Below, one piece after another: positions 34,062-42,415 of a stretch of DNA of 64,000 nucleotides. The notes beneath the pieces were generated by a model. The model was given only the letters and a program-made list of their open reading frames with translations. It searched no databases and was not told the origin of the DNA. Position 1 is the first letter of the stretch. Each line of letters starts with the position of its first letter. Source of the stretch: Gemmatimonadota bacterium. GTDB lineage: Bacteria; Latescibacterota; UBA2968; GCA-2709665. A program made the position numbers and the translations under genes. Where the stretch lies: NCBI GenBank assembly GCA_028873695.1, contig JAPPNU010000067.1, positions 79,394 to 143,393 of the forward strand, written 5' to 3'.

Positions 34062-34796
34062 TCAATTCACGGGCGACAACAAGGGTGACACGAGGAGCAT
34101 CACGCCAAACGCCAGCAGCGCCGTGTAGAGAACGCGCTGAAATCGATCGGGTGCAATGCGCGCGCCGATGAACCGGCCCAGCACGACGGCAAGAATGACT
34201 GCTGGCACGGCCGGCAGATAGAATCCGATGACGTTCCCCGTCCACAGGCCCGCCAATCCGTGGCTGGCCACGATGAGCAGCGTAGACGGCAGAAAATACC
34301 CCTGCAGCGTCGCCTTGAAGTATTCCGGAGGCCACCGCCGCAGGATCCCGTAGACGGCCACCGGCGCAGCGTTGACGTTATACGCGCCGCCGAGTACGCC
34401 GGACACGAAGCCGAACGCGTGCGCCCAACCGATATGTCTCAGCCTGGGCAATACAGACGTACGCAGGTTATAGAGACCCACGGTGATGAGCAGAATGCCC
34501 AACCCCGCCTTGAAGACATCCTGGTGTGCGAAACGCAGGATCAGCAGACCGACAGGAATTCCAGGAATGGAAGCGACGAGCAAATGCAAAGCAGACCTGA
34601 GGTCCAGGTCCCGCCAGGACCCGACCAGAAGCAGGGCGATAGTCGTCAGCATCGTCAGGCCGACAAGAGGCGTCGCGACGTTGACATCCAGGACCGTTAC
34701 GAGCAACGGCATCGCCACCAGGGCAGTCCCGAACCCGAGCGTCGAATGGACGAGCGCTGCGACAAACACGATGGCGACTACCGTCAGCAGTAGCAT
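34062..34796 (-). CDS. TauE/SafE (TSUP) family membrane permease
   Basis: A 244-residue inner-membrane protein with about eight helices in two repeats. The first repeat holds STLGFGTALVAMPLL and GIPVGLLILRF, the second SGVLGGAYNVNAAPVAVYGILR, both typical of TauE/SafE exporters of sulfite, sulfoacetate or other small anions. No strong Shine-Dalgarno precedes the ATG at 34796. It is separated from the r-protein operon upstream by a terminator, so it must have its own promoter. A sulfatase lies 7 kb away, but a functional link is speculative. Confidence 0.87.
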   Translation of the reverse strand: MLLLTVVAIVFVAALVHSTLGFGTALVAMPLLVTVLDVNVATPLVGLTMLTTIALLLVGSWRDLDLRSALHLLVASIPGIPVGLLILRFAHQDVFKAGLGILLITVGLYNLRTSVLPRLRHIGWAHAFGFVSGVLGGAYNVNAAPVAVYGILRRWPPEYFKATLQGYFLPSTLLIVASHGLAGLWTGNVIGFYLPAVPAVILAVVLGRFIGARIAPDRFQRVLYTALLAFGVMLLVSPLLSPVN

Positions 34797-34967
34797 ATTG
34801 AATCGTCAGGAGACAGCCTGAAATCCGACGAACCAGCGATACAGATAGAACGGCGTTTCGAAGTAGGCCAGCCAATCGCCGGTAACCGGCTCCAGGTCCC
34901 CTCGTCCGAATCGAGTACACCGAGACAACCCGGTTGAAATCCTTGCGCTTCTGGGTGATACGGCACG

Positions 34968-35019
34968 CAAACAAAAAACCGCCGCCCTCGGAAGACCGGA
35001 AAGCAGCGATTGGCGGCGG
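34968..35019 (-). terminator. Rho-independent terminator of the r-protein operon
   Basis: On the minus strand CCGCCGCC (35019-35012) pairs with GGCGGCGG (34986-34979), followed at once by TTTTTTGTTT. It begins 15 bases after the frr stop codon. Confidence 0.85.
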
Positions 35020-35033
35020 ACGGCATAAGGGAC

Positions 35034-35591
35034 TCAGACCTCCATAATTTCCTCTTCCTTCCGCGCGAGCAACTGGTCGATTTCCGCCACGAAATCGTCG
35101 GTCAACTTCTGTACCTGGTCCTGCCCCTTCCTGGAATCGTCTTCGGGTATCTCGCCCTCTTTCTGACCGTCTTTCAACATCTCGTTGGCGTCACGCCGGG
35201 CATTTCTTACCGACACCTTGCTATCTTCCGCCATCTGGCGTACCACGCGCACGAGTTCAGAACGGCGTTCCTCCGTCAGCTGGGGTATCGGCAGGCGGAT
35301 GACGGTCCCGTCGCTGGACGGCGTGAGGCCCAGATTCGACGTCTGTATGGCCTTTTCGATGGCCGGAATCGCACTCTTGTCCCACGGCTGAATTACGATC
35401 AGCCTCGGTTCCGGTACGCCGATGGTCGCAACCTGGTTCAGCGGCACCTGGGCGCCGTAATATTCAGCGCGAATATTGTCCAGCAATGCCGTGTTCGCCC
35501 GCCCCGTTCGAACCGTTGACATTTCGTGCTGAAACGCTTCCACGGCTCTTGCCATCGATTGCCTGGTCTCTGAAAGAATCTCGTCGACCAT
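35034..35591 (-). CDS. frr: Ribosome recycling factor
   Basis: A 185-residue RRF. The L-shaped family is recognised by STVRTGRANTALLDNI, YYGAQVPLNQVA and IPQLTEERRSELVRVVRQMAEDSKVSVRNARRDANE; it ends in a Glu-rich helix. With EF-G it splits the post-termination ribosome. Length is standard. AAGGGG precedes the ATG, 24 bases after the tsf stop. It is the last gene of the operon and is followed by a strong terminator. pyrH, which often lies between tsf and frr, is absent. Confidence 0.97.
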   Translation of the reverse strand: MVDEILSETRQSMARAVEAFQHEMSTVRTGRANTALLDNIRAEYYGAQVPLNQVATIGVPEPRLIVIQPWDKSAIPAIEKAIQTSNLGLTPSSDGTVIRLPIPQLTEERRSELVRVVRQMAEDSKVSVRNARRDANEMLKDGQKEGEIPEDDSRKGQDQVQKLTDDFVAEIDQLLARKEEEIMEV

Positions 35592-35615
35592 CTGATTCGC
35601 CCCTTCGTGAAAAAC

Positions 35616-36215
35616 TCAGCTTTCTTCTCCAAGAACGAACCGCTCGAACCGTCTGACGGTCACGTTTTCACCGCACTGGGCGATCAGGTCCATCAACAGG
35701 TCTCTTACGGTCTTGTCCGGATCCTTCACGAAGGGCTGTTCCATAAGGCAGACATCCTGATAATACTTTTCCAGACGCCCTTCCACGATCCGGTCGAGAA
35801 CCCGCTCGGGCTTGCCCTCGTCCAGCGCCTGCTGCCTGAAGATCCTTCTTTCCCGCTCGATGTTCGCATCATCCAGCTGGTCCCGGCTCACGGCAATCGG
35901 CGCACTGGCGGCGATGTGCATTGCAAGATCCCGGGCAAACGTCTGGAACTGATCCGTTCGGGCAACGAAATCGGTCTCACTGTTGACTTCCAGCATCACA
36001 CCGAGCTTGCTGCCAGTGTGAATGTATGACGTAATCAAGCCTTCCTTCGCCGTCCTGTTCGCACGATCCTCCGCCTTGGCCACGCCGCGCGTCCGAAGAA
36101 GCTCCACGGCTTTCTCCATATCCCCGTCACTCTCGACGAGGGCATTCTTGCAATCCATCATCCCCACGTTGGTCTTGGCCCGCAGTTCCTGAACCATCTT
36201 CGCAGAAATAGCCAT
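35616..36215 (-). CDS. tsf: Elongation factor Ts (short form)
   Basis: A 199-residue EF-Ts, the nucleotide-exchange factor of EF-Tu. The N-terminal UBA-like module (MAISAKMVQELRAKTNVGMMDCKNAL) and the core signature VMLEVNSETDFVARTDQF are clear. It is the short form, lacking the second dimerisation core of E. coli EF-Ts. ATG at 36215 with GGGGAGAA upstream is the right start; an in-frame extension overlaps rpsB. It lies 34 bases after the rpsB stop. Confidence 0.97.
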   Translation of the reverse strand: MAISAKMVQELRAKTNVGMMDCKNALVESDGDMEKAVELLRTRGVAKAEDRANRTAKEGLITSYIHTGSKLGVMLEVNSETDFVARTDQFQTFARDLAMHIAASAPIAVSRDQLDDANIERERRIFRQQALDEGKPERVLDRIVEGRLEKYYQDVCLMEQPFVKDPDKTVRDLLMDLIAQCGENVTVRRFERFVLGEES

Positions 36216-36249
36216 TTGTTCTCCCCGCAGGCGTAGCGCCTTCCGGACG

Positions 36250-37014
36250 TTATTCGTTGACTTCGGTAATTTCGGTAATCTCCGGACCAAGCATCTGGGG
36301 TTCGTCGTCCGTACGATCGGGACCTTCTCTTTGGATCCTCTGCCCCTCCAGCACCGCGTCGGCGATCAGGCGTGTGATGAGTCCGATGGACCGAATGGCG
36401 TCGTCGTTACCTGGAATCGGATAGTCGACGTCGTCCGGATTGCAGTTCGTGTCGACGATGGCCGCGACCGGTATATTGAGTCGTCTCGCTTCGTGAACGG
36501 CGATCTTTTCCTTCTTTATGTCTACCACGAATACCAGTCCGGGCAGGCGGCCCATATCCCGGATACCGCTCAAGGACCTCTCCAGCTTCTCACGCTCGCG
36601 CTCCAGCCGCAATACCTCTTTTTTCGTCAACTTCTCGTAGGTTCCGTCCGTACCCATCTTATCGAGCGATTCGAGGCGCCGGATGCTCTGACGAATGGTC
36701 TGGTAATTCGTCAGCATGCCGCCAAGCCAGCGCTCGGTTACGTGGAACATCTCGCAGCGCTTCGCTTCACGAAGAATGACGTCTTTCGCCTGCTTCTTGG
36801 TTCCCACGAAAAGTATCGATTTGCCCTGTTCCACCGCCTCGCTGATAACGCGGTACGCTTCTTCGATCTGCCTCAGCGTTTTCTGCAGATCGATGATGTA
36901 GATGCCGTTGCGTTCGATGAAGATGAACTTTCTCATCTTCGGGTTCCAACGGCGTGTCTGGTGCCCGAAGTGGACACCGGCCTCAAGCAAGGCCTTCATT
37001 TCAACGACAGCCAT
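36250..37014 (-). CDS. rpsB: 30S ribosomal protein S2
   Basis: A 254-residue S2. The signatures ALLEAGVHFGHQTRRWNPKM, ILFVGTKKQAKDVI, VTERWLGGMLTNYQTIR and PVAAIVDTNCNPDDVDYPIPGNDDAIRSI are all present. It binds the 30S head and neck. GGGAGG precedes the ATG. It is followed 34 bases later by tsf, the standard pairing, and preceded by rpsI with a 146-base gap. Confidence 0.98.
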   Translation of the reverse strand: MAVVEMKALLEAGVHFGHQTRRWNPKMRKFIFIERNGIYIIDLQKTLRQIEEAYRVISEAVEQGKSILFVGTKKQAKDVILREAKRCEMFHVTERWLGGMLTNYQTIRQSIRRLESLDKMGTDGTYEKLTKKEVLRLEREREKLERSLSGIRDMGRLPGLVFVVDIKKEKIAVHEARRLNIPVAAIVDTNCNPDDVDYPIPGNDDAIRSIGLITRLIADAVLEGQRIQREGPDRTDDEPQMLGPEITEITEVNE

Positions 37015-37160
37015 ACAAACCTCCCGGTACTGCTGGTTGATCCTCTGTGACCGTCATTCCGCAGGCCAGTCGGAAACCGACACCGGGCCTGAGGTCGGGG
37101 CACATGTGAAATAGGCGCGTCGCCACGTACCCAACACGCCGATAGCAAAACAACAGCCGA

Positions 37161-37553
37161 CTAACGCTTGGAAAACTGGAACCGTTTGCGCGCGCCCGGG
37201 CGGCCCGGCTTTTTTCGCTCCACCTCTCGCGCGTCACGGGTCAACAGCCCGGCCTCGCGCAGCGGCGTCTTGAGATCTTCATTCAGGGCGAGAAGGCCCC
37301 GCGCGATACCCAGCCGAACGGCGCCGGCCTGGCCGCTGAGACCGCCTCCCTTGGCACTGGCGACGATGTTGTATTGACCGGCCGTCTCCGTAACCGTCAG
37401 CGGCTGCTCCACGATCATCACCAGCGTCTCGCGCTTCAGATAATCCAGTATCGGCCTGCCGTTTATGGTAATCTCCCCGGCTCCGGGAAACAGCTTTACG
37501 TTTGCCGTGGCCGACTTGCGCCGGCCTCTGGCAGAAGCAAGGATCTCTGACAA
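37161..37553 (-). CDS. rpsI: 30S ribosomal protein S9
   Basis: A 130-residue S9 with the conserved start region RGRRKSATANVKLFPGAGEITING and the C-terminal GRPGARKRFQFSKR, whose last Lys-Arg contacts P-site tRNA. The start is TTG at 37553 with GAGGAGGT upstream. rpsI normally follows rplM closely; here 237 bases containing a composite repeat separate them. Confidence 0.97.
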   Translation of the reverse strand: MSEILASARGRRKSATANVKLFPGAGEITINGRPILDYLKRETLVMIVEQPLTVTETAGQYNIVASAKGGGLSGQAGAVRLGIARGLLALNEDLKTPLREAGLLTRDAREVERKKPGRPGARKRFQFSKR

Positions 37554-37574
37554 GACCCTACCTCCTCTCGTTCA

Positions 37575-37760
37575 ACGGTACTAAACCTTGAATCGTCATT
37601 TTCCGGGAATGTTGAATCGAATATTCGCAAATGATTAGAGGCGATTTGACGTCGCATCACCAGGATGCTTCATGTCACCGGACGTGAACCAATAACATCC
37701 CGCTGGACGACCTTTACACCCGGTCTCGGGCGTTTTCGCCCCGGCGCCACGCTGCTGATT
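37575..37760 (-). repeat. Composite dispersed repeat, copy 4, inside the r-protein operon
   Basis: Read on the minus strand the spacer between rplM and rpsI holds the boxes TTCACGTCCGGTGACAT, ATCCTGGTGATGC, AATCGCCTCTAATCATTTGCG and AATATTCGATTCAAC in the same order as the other copies. The CACAAAAAG box is missing. It will be part of the operon mRNA. Confidence 0.6.
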
Positions 37761-37790
37761 CCTTCGAATTGAGACTGGACGCGGCGGCAC

Positions 37791-38225
37791 TCAGGCAAGG
37801 TCGATCGCTTCAGGCGCCTGACTCTCATGCGGATGATCGGGACCCGTGTAAATCCGGACTTTTTTCATCATGCCGCGCCCCAGTTTCGTGCGCGGCAACA
37901 TTCCCCGAATCGCATGCTCCAGCACAAATTCCGGCTGCGTTTCGAGCGCCCGCTTGAGGGTTTTGGTTTTCAGCCCGCCAGGATATCCGCTGAACCGTGT
38001 ATAAACCTTCTGGTCCGGTTTATTTGCGCCTTTGACCATCAGCTTGTCGGAGTTGACCACGATTACATGATCGCCGGTATCCACGTGGGGCGTATAATAC
38101 GGTTTGTGTTTGCCCATCAGGATCCGGGCAACCTCGCTGGCAAAACGACCCAGCACCTTGCCCTCTGCATCAGCCAGAAACCATCTGCGTTCGACGTCAG
38201 ATTTTTTGGCGCTTGGCGTATTCAT
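37791..38225 (-). CDS. rplM: 50S ribosomal protein L13
   Basis: A 144-residue L13: MNTPSAKKSDVERRWFLADAEGKVLGR, KPYYTPHVDTGDHVIVVNSDK and HAIRGMLPRTKLGRGMMKK are diagnostic. ATG at 38225 gives the family N-terminus; in-frame GTG and TTG codons lie 13-15 codons upstream, nearer a GGAGAGG, so a short N-terminal extension is possible. First gene of the operon rplM-rpsI-rpsB-tsf-frr, with a promoter about 80 bases upstream. Confidence 0.97.
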   Translation of the reverse strand: MNTPSAKKSDVERRWFLADAEGKVLGRFASEVARILMGKHKPYYTPHVDTGDHVIVVNSDKLMVKGANKPDQKVYTRFSGYPGGLKTKTLKRALETQPEFVLEHAIRGMLPRTKLGRGMMKKVRIYTGPDHPHESQAPEAIDLA

Positions 38226-38277
38226 AAATCCGAACGGCGTCCGCATCGACGCCGAATTCAAACTCACCCCCTCTCCG

Positions 38278-38298
38278 TGACAATTCCACGCATTGTCA
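38278..38298 (-). promoter_or_regulatory. 5'-end hairpin in the rplM leader
   Basis: Perfect inverted repeat TGACAAT (38278-38284) / ATTGTCA (38292-38298) with a 7-base loop. It falls at the predicted 5' end of the rplM mRNA, right after the -10 element, where an autogenous L13-binding leader could lie. Confidence 0.4.
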
Positions 38299-38306
38299 AG
38301 CCTCTG

Positions 38307-38335
38307 AAGATATAGAGCTTGCGTAACTTTGTCAA
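38307..38335 (-). promoter_or_regulatory. Sigma-70-type promoter of the r-protein operon
   Basis: TTGACA (38335-38330) and TATCTT (38312-38307) are separated by exactly 17 bases; an alternative TATATC sits 2 bases earlier. The predicted start point near 38300 leaves a leader of about 75 bases before the rplM ATG. Confidence 0.75.
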
Positions 38336-38349
38336 GCACAAACCCTTTC

Positions 38350-38406
38350 AAAAAAATGCGCCGCGATTCGGGAGCCGGTATACCGGCCACATCTCCTCAC
38401 GGCGCA
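38350..38406 (-). terminator. Rho-independent terminator after the ABC-transporter operon
   Basis: On the minus strand TGCGCCG (38406-38400) pairs with CGGCGCA (38363-38357), enclosing the palindrome GCCGGTATACCGGC (38387-38374), and is followed immediately by seven T (38356-38350). It lies between the 11-codon ORF and the rplM promoter. Confidence 0.75.
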
Positions 38407-38550
38407 ACTCTTGAGACGGCATCCATCTCACGGCGCCCCGCATGAGTCGCCGGGGCCCGTCAACACGACGGATCGCCTGTCTTTCGATGGCTGTTTAGAT
38501 TCGCCAGGCGCGTTACCAGACGAGATGTTCTCCCGCACCCGGCAGCGCAC

Positions 38551-38586
38551 CTAACTACAGCCACCTCCACTGGTCGTTTCGCTCAT
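38551..38586 (-). CDS. 11-codon ORF with perfect Shine-Dalgarno (MSETTSGGGCS)
   Basis: ATG at 38586 is preceded, after exactly 7 bases, by a perfect AAGGAGG (38600-38594). The frame encodes MSETTSGGGCS and stops at TAG. It lies 74 bases after the stop of the second ABC permease, on the same strand, and before the operon terminator. The Ser/Thr-Gly3-Cys-Ser tail is unusual for random sequence but matches no family I know. It could be a small secreted or modified peptide, a leader-type regulatory ORF, or chance. No modification enzyme is adjacent. Confidence 0.4.
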   Translation of the reverse strand: MSETTSGGGCS

Positions 38587-38660
38587 TTGACCACCTCCTT
38601 TCTGTGTACGCGAAATATACGCTACCAGAAAGGGGAAGTCAAAGGCTTTCTCCTGCCGGA

Positions 38661-39563
38661 TCAGGTCCTCGGATCCAGGGCGTCGCGCAATCCGTCTCCA
38701 AGCAGGTTGAATGCCAATACGGTCAGGAAAATCGCGACGCCGGGAAACGTCAGTACCCACGGCGCCCGCAGCACCAGTTCCCGGCCGCCGGTGAGCATGG
38801 CGCCCCACTCGGGCGCGGGCGGCTGCGCACCCAATCCCAGGAAGCTCAGGCCCGCCGCATCGAGAATGGCGGTCGCCAGACCCAGCGTGGACTGCACAAT
38901 AAGGGGCGTCAGACAGTTCGGAAGCACCGAAAAGGACAGGATGCGGAAATCCCCCGCGCCAAGCGCCCGAACAGCCTGAACGTAGTCCTGACCCCGCACG
39001 GACAGCGCGGATGCCCGCACCAGCCGGGCATACTGCGGTACCGCGACAATGCCGACCGCCAGCATCGCATTCTCCAACCCCGGGCCCAGGATCGCTACAA
39101 TGGCAATGGCCAGGAGGATGCTGGGAAACGCGAGCATCAGATCCATCGCCCGCATCAATACCTGGTCCAGCGCGCCGCCCCAATACCCCGAAACCAGCCC
39201 GATCGGAACGCCCAGTACCAGCGCGATCAGCACGGCGGAAACCCCGACCCGCAGCGAGATACGCGCACCGTGAATGACGCGGCTCAGAACATCTCTTCCG
39301 AAGTCGTCCGTACCGAATGGATACGCCAGTGAAGGCGGTTGGAGGCGTTCATAGAGATTCTGGGCAAAGGGATCATGAGGCGCCGCAATGGGCGCTGCGA
39401 CAGCCAGCAGCAGGAATCCCAGCAGCAGCACGCCGCCCGCGGCAGCCAGCCGGTTCTTCACGAGCCGCTTCCAGAACAGCCCGCCCCAGCCGGCGCCCGG
39501 GAGGACCTGTGACCCGTCGGTTTCAACCCCCGTTCCCCCGGCCGGATGGAGTGATCGGTTCAT
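38661..39563 (-). CDS. ABC-transporter permease, DppC/OppC type
   Basis: A 300-residue inner-membrane permease of the oligopeptide/nickel family. It has the N-terminal OppC motif (FWKRLVKNRLAAAGGVLLLGFLLL), HPFGTDD-like YPFGTDDFGRDVLSRVIHG, and the coupling-loop EAA region VRASALSVRGQDYVQAVRALGAG. The ATG overlaps the stop of the preceding permease in ATGA, showing translational coupling. A 55-codon in-frame extension inside that gene is rejected. No ATPase gene follows; those subunits must be elsewhere. Confidence 0.93.
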   Translation of the reverse strand: MNRSLHPAGGTGVETDGSQVLPGAGWGGLFWKRLVKNRLAAAGGVLLLGFLLLAVAAPIAAPHDPFAQNLYERLQPPSLAYPFGTDDFGRDVLSRVIHGARISLRVGVSAVLIALVLGVPIGLVSGYWGGALDQVLMRAMDLMLAFPSILLAIAIVAILGPGLENAMLAVGIVAVPQYARLVRASALSVRGQDYVQAVRALGAGDFRILSFSVLPNCLTPLIVQSTLGLATAILDAAGLSFLGLGAQPPAPEWGAMLTGGRELVLRAPWVLTFPGVAIFLTVLAFNLLGDGLRDALDPRT

Positions 39564-40573
39564 GAATAGTTCCGGTGTCTGATGCGCGGGTCCAGCCAGG
39601 CGTACATCACGTCGGCGATGAGATTGATCAGCGCAAACATCAGCGCAACCAGAAGCACACCGCCCTGAACGGCCCGGAAGTCCCTGGAGTATACCGCCAG
39701 CAGCAGCCACCGCCCAACCCCCGGCCACGCGAAGATCGTCTCCGTAATGACGGCGCCTCCGAGCAGGAATCCGAACTGCAGGCTGATTACGGTCAACACG
39801 GGAATAAACGCGTTCTTAAGCGCATGCCGGAAGATGACGATCCGTTCCGACAGCCCTTTCGCCCATGCCGTCCGCACATAATCCTCCTTGAGCACATCCA
39901 GGAGGCTGGATCGCGTCATCCGTGCGATCACCGCCATCGGTACGGTGCCCAGCGTAAGACCGGGCAACACGAGGTGCCAGACGGCGTCGCCAAAAGCCCT
40001 CCAGTCCCGGGCCAACAGGCTGTCGATGAGATAGAGTCCGGTGACCTCCGGAATGAACAGATGGGTGCTGAGCCGCCCCGACACGGGGAATAACCCCAGA
40101 AAGACCGACATCACCAGAATAATCATCAGGCCCAGCCAGAAAATCGGCATCGACAGCCCCGCGAGGGATACCGTCATGCCGAGGTAATCCATGACGGAAC
40201 CCTTGCGGGATGCCGAAATCACCCCCGCAATGATCCCGACCCCGCAGGCCAGCAGCATGCTGATCACCGTGAGCTCGAGCGTTGCGGGAAACCTGGCAAG
40301 CAGCTCGGAGGACACCTTCGCGTGGGACTTGAAGGAACGTCCCAGGTCGCCCTGGACCAGCCCCCACAGGTACAGGCCGAGCTGTACGTGCAACTCCTGG
40401 TCCAGACCCAGTTGCTTGCGCAGTTCGGCCACCTGTTCCGCGCTGGCCCGCTCACCCAGCATCACCTGCGCCGGATCGCCCGGAACGAAGTGTACCATCA
40501 GGAAAACCAGGACGACAATTCCCAGCAGCATCGGGACAAGGAGAAACAGACGTTTCAGGATGTAAACGCCCAT
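39560..40573 (-). CDS. ABC-transporter permease, DppB/OppB type
   Basis: A 337-residue permease with the OppB signature N-terminus (MGVYILKRLFLLVPMLLGIVVLVFLMVHFVPGDPA), about six membrane helices and the EAA coupling loop DYVRTAWAKGLSERIVIFRHALKNA. It forms the inner-membrane channel with the DppC-type subunit, whose start codon it overlaps. It follows the lipoprotein binding-protein gene by 58 bases. Confidence 0.94.
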   Translation of the reverse strand: MGVYILKRLFLLVPMLLGIVVLVFLMVHFVPGDPAQVMLGERASAEQVAELRKQLGLDQELHVQLGLYLWGLVQGDLGRSFKSHAKVSSELLARFPATLELTVISMLLACGVGIIAGVISASRKGSVMDYLGMTVSLAGLSMPIFWLGLMIILVMSVFLGLFPVSGRLSTHLFIPEVTGLYLIDSLLARDWRAFGDAVWHLVLPGLTLGTVPMAVIARMTRSSLLDVLKEDYVRTAWAKGLSERIVIFRHALKNAFIPVLTVISLQFGFLLGGAVITETIFAWPGVGRWLLLAVYSRDFRAVQGGVLLVALMFALINLIADVMYAWLDPRIRHRNYS

Positions 40574-40631
40574 CGCGCGAATTGCCTCACAGTTCCCGGA
40601 AAGGGGCCGCCGCCCGGACGTTCCGGCGGGT

Positions 40632-42194
40632 TCACTCGGTATCGGCGATCCTCACATTCTGGAACCACTTGCTGCCAGTCGGATGAAGCGAGAAGCCGGT
40701 AACGGTCTTCTTGAATGCGGCGGTCTGCGCCGCGTGTACGAGGGGCGCCCACGGCGCATCCTGGAACACGATCTCCTGCGCCGTCCGGTAAAGCCCGGTC
40801 CTGACGGCGACGTCCACTTCCCGTTGCGCCCGCACCAGCACCTCGTGCAGTTCGTCGCTGCGGTAGAAGGCGATATTATTGGCGGGATGTTGCGTCGCGC
40901 TCTTATCGAGCAGGACGTACAGGAAGTTGTCCGGGTCGCCGTTGTCGCCCGTCCATCCCAGGAGCGCCATATCGTGCTGCCCTCTGGAAACCTTGTCCAG
41001 ATAGGTTCCCCATTCGTAACTCACGATTTCGGCCTGGATACCGACGGCCTGCAGGTCGGCCTGGATGGCCTGGGCGATTTTCCTTGGCTGCGGCATATAC
41101 GGGCGGGGCACCGGCATGGCCCACAGCGTGGTCTTGAATCCATCCTCGTAGCCGGCCTCGGTCAACAGCTCACGGGCCCGTTCAGGATCGTAGCCGTATC
41201 CTTCGATCCCTTCGTGGTAGCTCCACATCGACGGTGGAATCGGGTTGACCGCCGGCAACGCCAGACCCTGATACAGATTGTCCACCAGCGCCCGTTTGTT
41301 GATGGCGTGGTTCACCGCCCTTCGCACCTTCAGCAGGTGGAACGGCGCCCGGTCCATATTCATGGCCAGGTACCCGACGTTCATTCCCGGCTGCGTCAGA
41401 AGCCGAAGGTTAGGATGTTTTTCGATATTCGGAATAAAATCGGGCACCAGATGATCCATTCCGTCTATCGAACCCTGGATGAGCGCGATCAGACGCACGG
41501 AATTCTCCGGAATGCTTCTGAAAATCAATCTGTCGATCTGAGGCGCATCACCCCAATAGTCGGGATTTCGCTCCAGCACCACTCGGTCGTCCTTGATCCA
41601 CTGCACAAATCGAAATGGACCCGTGCCAACGGGGTGCCTGGGAAAGTCCGCGCCGTGTTTCCGTACGGCGGATGGACTCACGATCCCGCAGAAATTCATC
41701 GCGAGATTCGACAGAAACGGGGCATTGGGACGCGTCAGCTCTATCGAGACCGTATGGTCGTCCACTTTCTTCACGTCGCTGACGATCTCGCTCATCGACA
41801 TGCTGTTCCAATACTGAAACGCGCCCTCGACGCGGTGAAACGGATGATCGGGTTTGAACTGCCGCCCAAGCGAGAACACCACCGCGTCCGCATTGAACGG
41901 CGTCCCGTCGTGGAACAAGACGTTCCGCCTGAGCTTGAAGGTCCACGTTTTCAGGTCATCCGATGCCGTCCAGGACTCCGCAAGACCCGGCGCCAGTTCG
42001 GTATTTTCCGGCCTGAAGGTTACCAGGTTGTCGTAAATATTATCGCAGACTTTGAACGATTCACCATCGGTCTCCAGTGCGGGATCCAGCCCCACCGTAT
42101 CGCCGCCCCTGCCAAACACGAGTGTTCTGGGACGCTCCGCCTCGCAGGCGACGACGCCAGACAACAGGAACAGTAGAAAAAGACGCATCCGCAT
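40632..42194 (-). CDS. Peptide-type ABC substrate-binding lipoprotein
   Basis: A 520-residue SBP_bac_5-family protein. The signal peptide MRMRLFLLFLLSGVVAC ends in a lipobox (VVAC, Cys17), so the mature protein is lipid-anchored. Family motifs are LDPALETDGESFKVCDNIYDNLV, LKTWTFKLRRNVLFHDGTPFNADAVVFS and GTGPFRFVQW. These proteins deliver oligopeptides, nickel or opines to the OppBC permeases encoded next. ATG at 42194 has GGAAGGAGAG upstream. A terminal-inverted-repeat element ends 17 bases before the ATG. Confidence 0.93.
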   Translation of the reverse strand: MRMRLFLLFLLSGVVACEAERPRTLVFGRGGDTVGLDPALETDGESFKVCDNIYDNLVTFRPENTELAPGLAESWTASDDLKTWTFKLRRNVLFHDGTPFNADAVVFSLGRQFKPDHPFHRVEGAFQYWNSMSMSEIVSDVKKVDDHTVSIELTRPNAPFLSNLAMNFCGIVSPSAVRKHGADFPRHPVGTGPFRFVQWIKDDRVVLERNPDYWGDAPQIDRLIFRSIPENSVRLIALIQGSIDGMDHLVPDFIPNIEKHPNLRLLTQPGMNVGYLAMNMDRAPFHLLKVRRAVNHAINKRALVDNLYQGLALPAVNPIPPSMWSYHEGIEGYGYDPERARELLTEAGYEDGFKTTLWAMPVPRPYMPQPRKIAQAIQADLQAVGIQAEIVSYEWGTYLDKVSRGQHDMALLGWTGDNGDPDNFLYVLLDKSATQHPANNIAFYRSDELHEVLVRAQREVDVAVRTGLYRTAQEIVFQDAPWAPLVHAAQTAAFKKTVTGFSLHPTGSKWFQNVRIADTE

Positions 42195-42211
42195 TGACGA
42201 ACTCTCCTTCC

Positions 42212-42291
42212 GAAGCTGTAACAAAATTCCGAGCGGTCTTCACGCGGTTGCAATCGCGTCGGGAACGCCCCGGGAATTCCAACACGGCTTC
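42212..42291. mobile_element. Start-codon-proximal inverted-repeat element, copy A
   Basis: 80 bases with ends GAAGCTGTAACAAAATTCC (plus strand, left) and, reverse-complemented, GAAGCCGTGTTGGAATTCC. The core retains GAGCGGTCTTCACGCGGTTGC, shared with copies B and D. It sits just upstream of the Shine-Dalgarno of the binding-protein gene. The internal part found in copies B and C is deleted. Confidence 0.75.
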
Positions 42292-42415
42292 TACGAAAAA
42301 GCGGCCGGCAGGTTCTGTGACACGCCCTGCTGACCGCGAGTCCCGCGACCCGTAAACAAGTCGCCATTCAGCAATCGGTTACGGGGACCGGACACTTCAA
42401 GTGAACATCTGCCTG

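Noticed and set aside
33699..34171. Small ORFs rich in Arg, Asn, Thr and Glu
   Set aside because: They are translations of the octamer repeat and lack a Shine-Dalgarno.
34784..35026. 80-codon frame upstream of the TauE/SafE gene
   Set aside because: It overlaps the r-protein operon terminator and has no coding signature.
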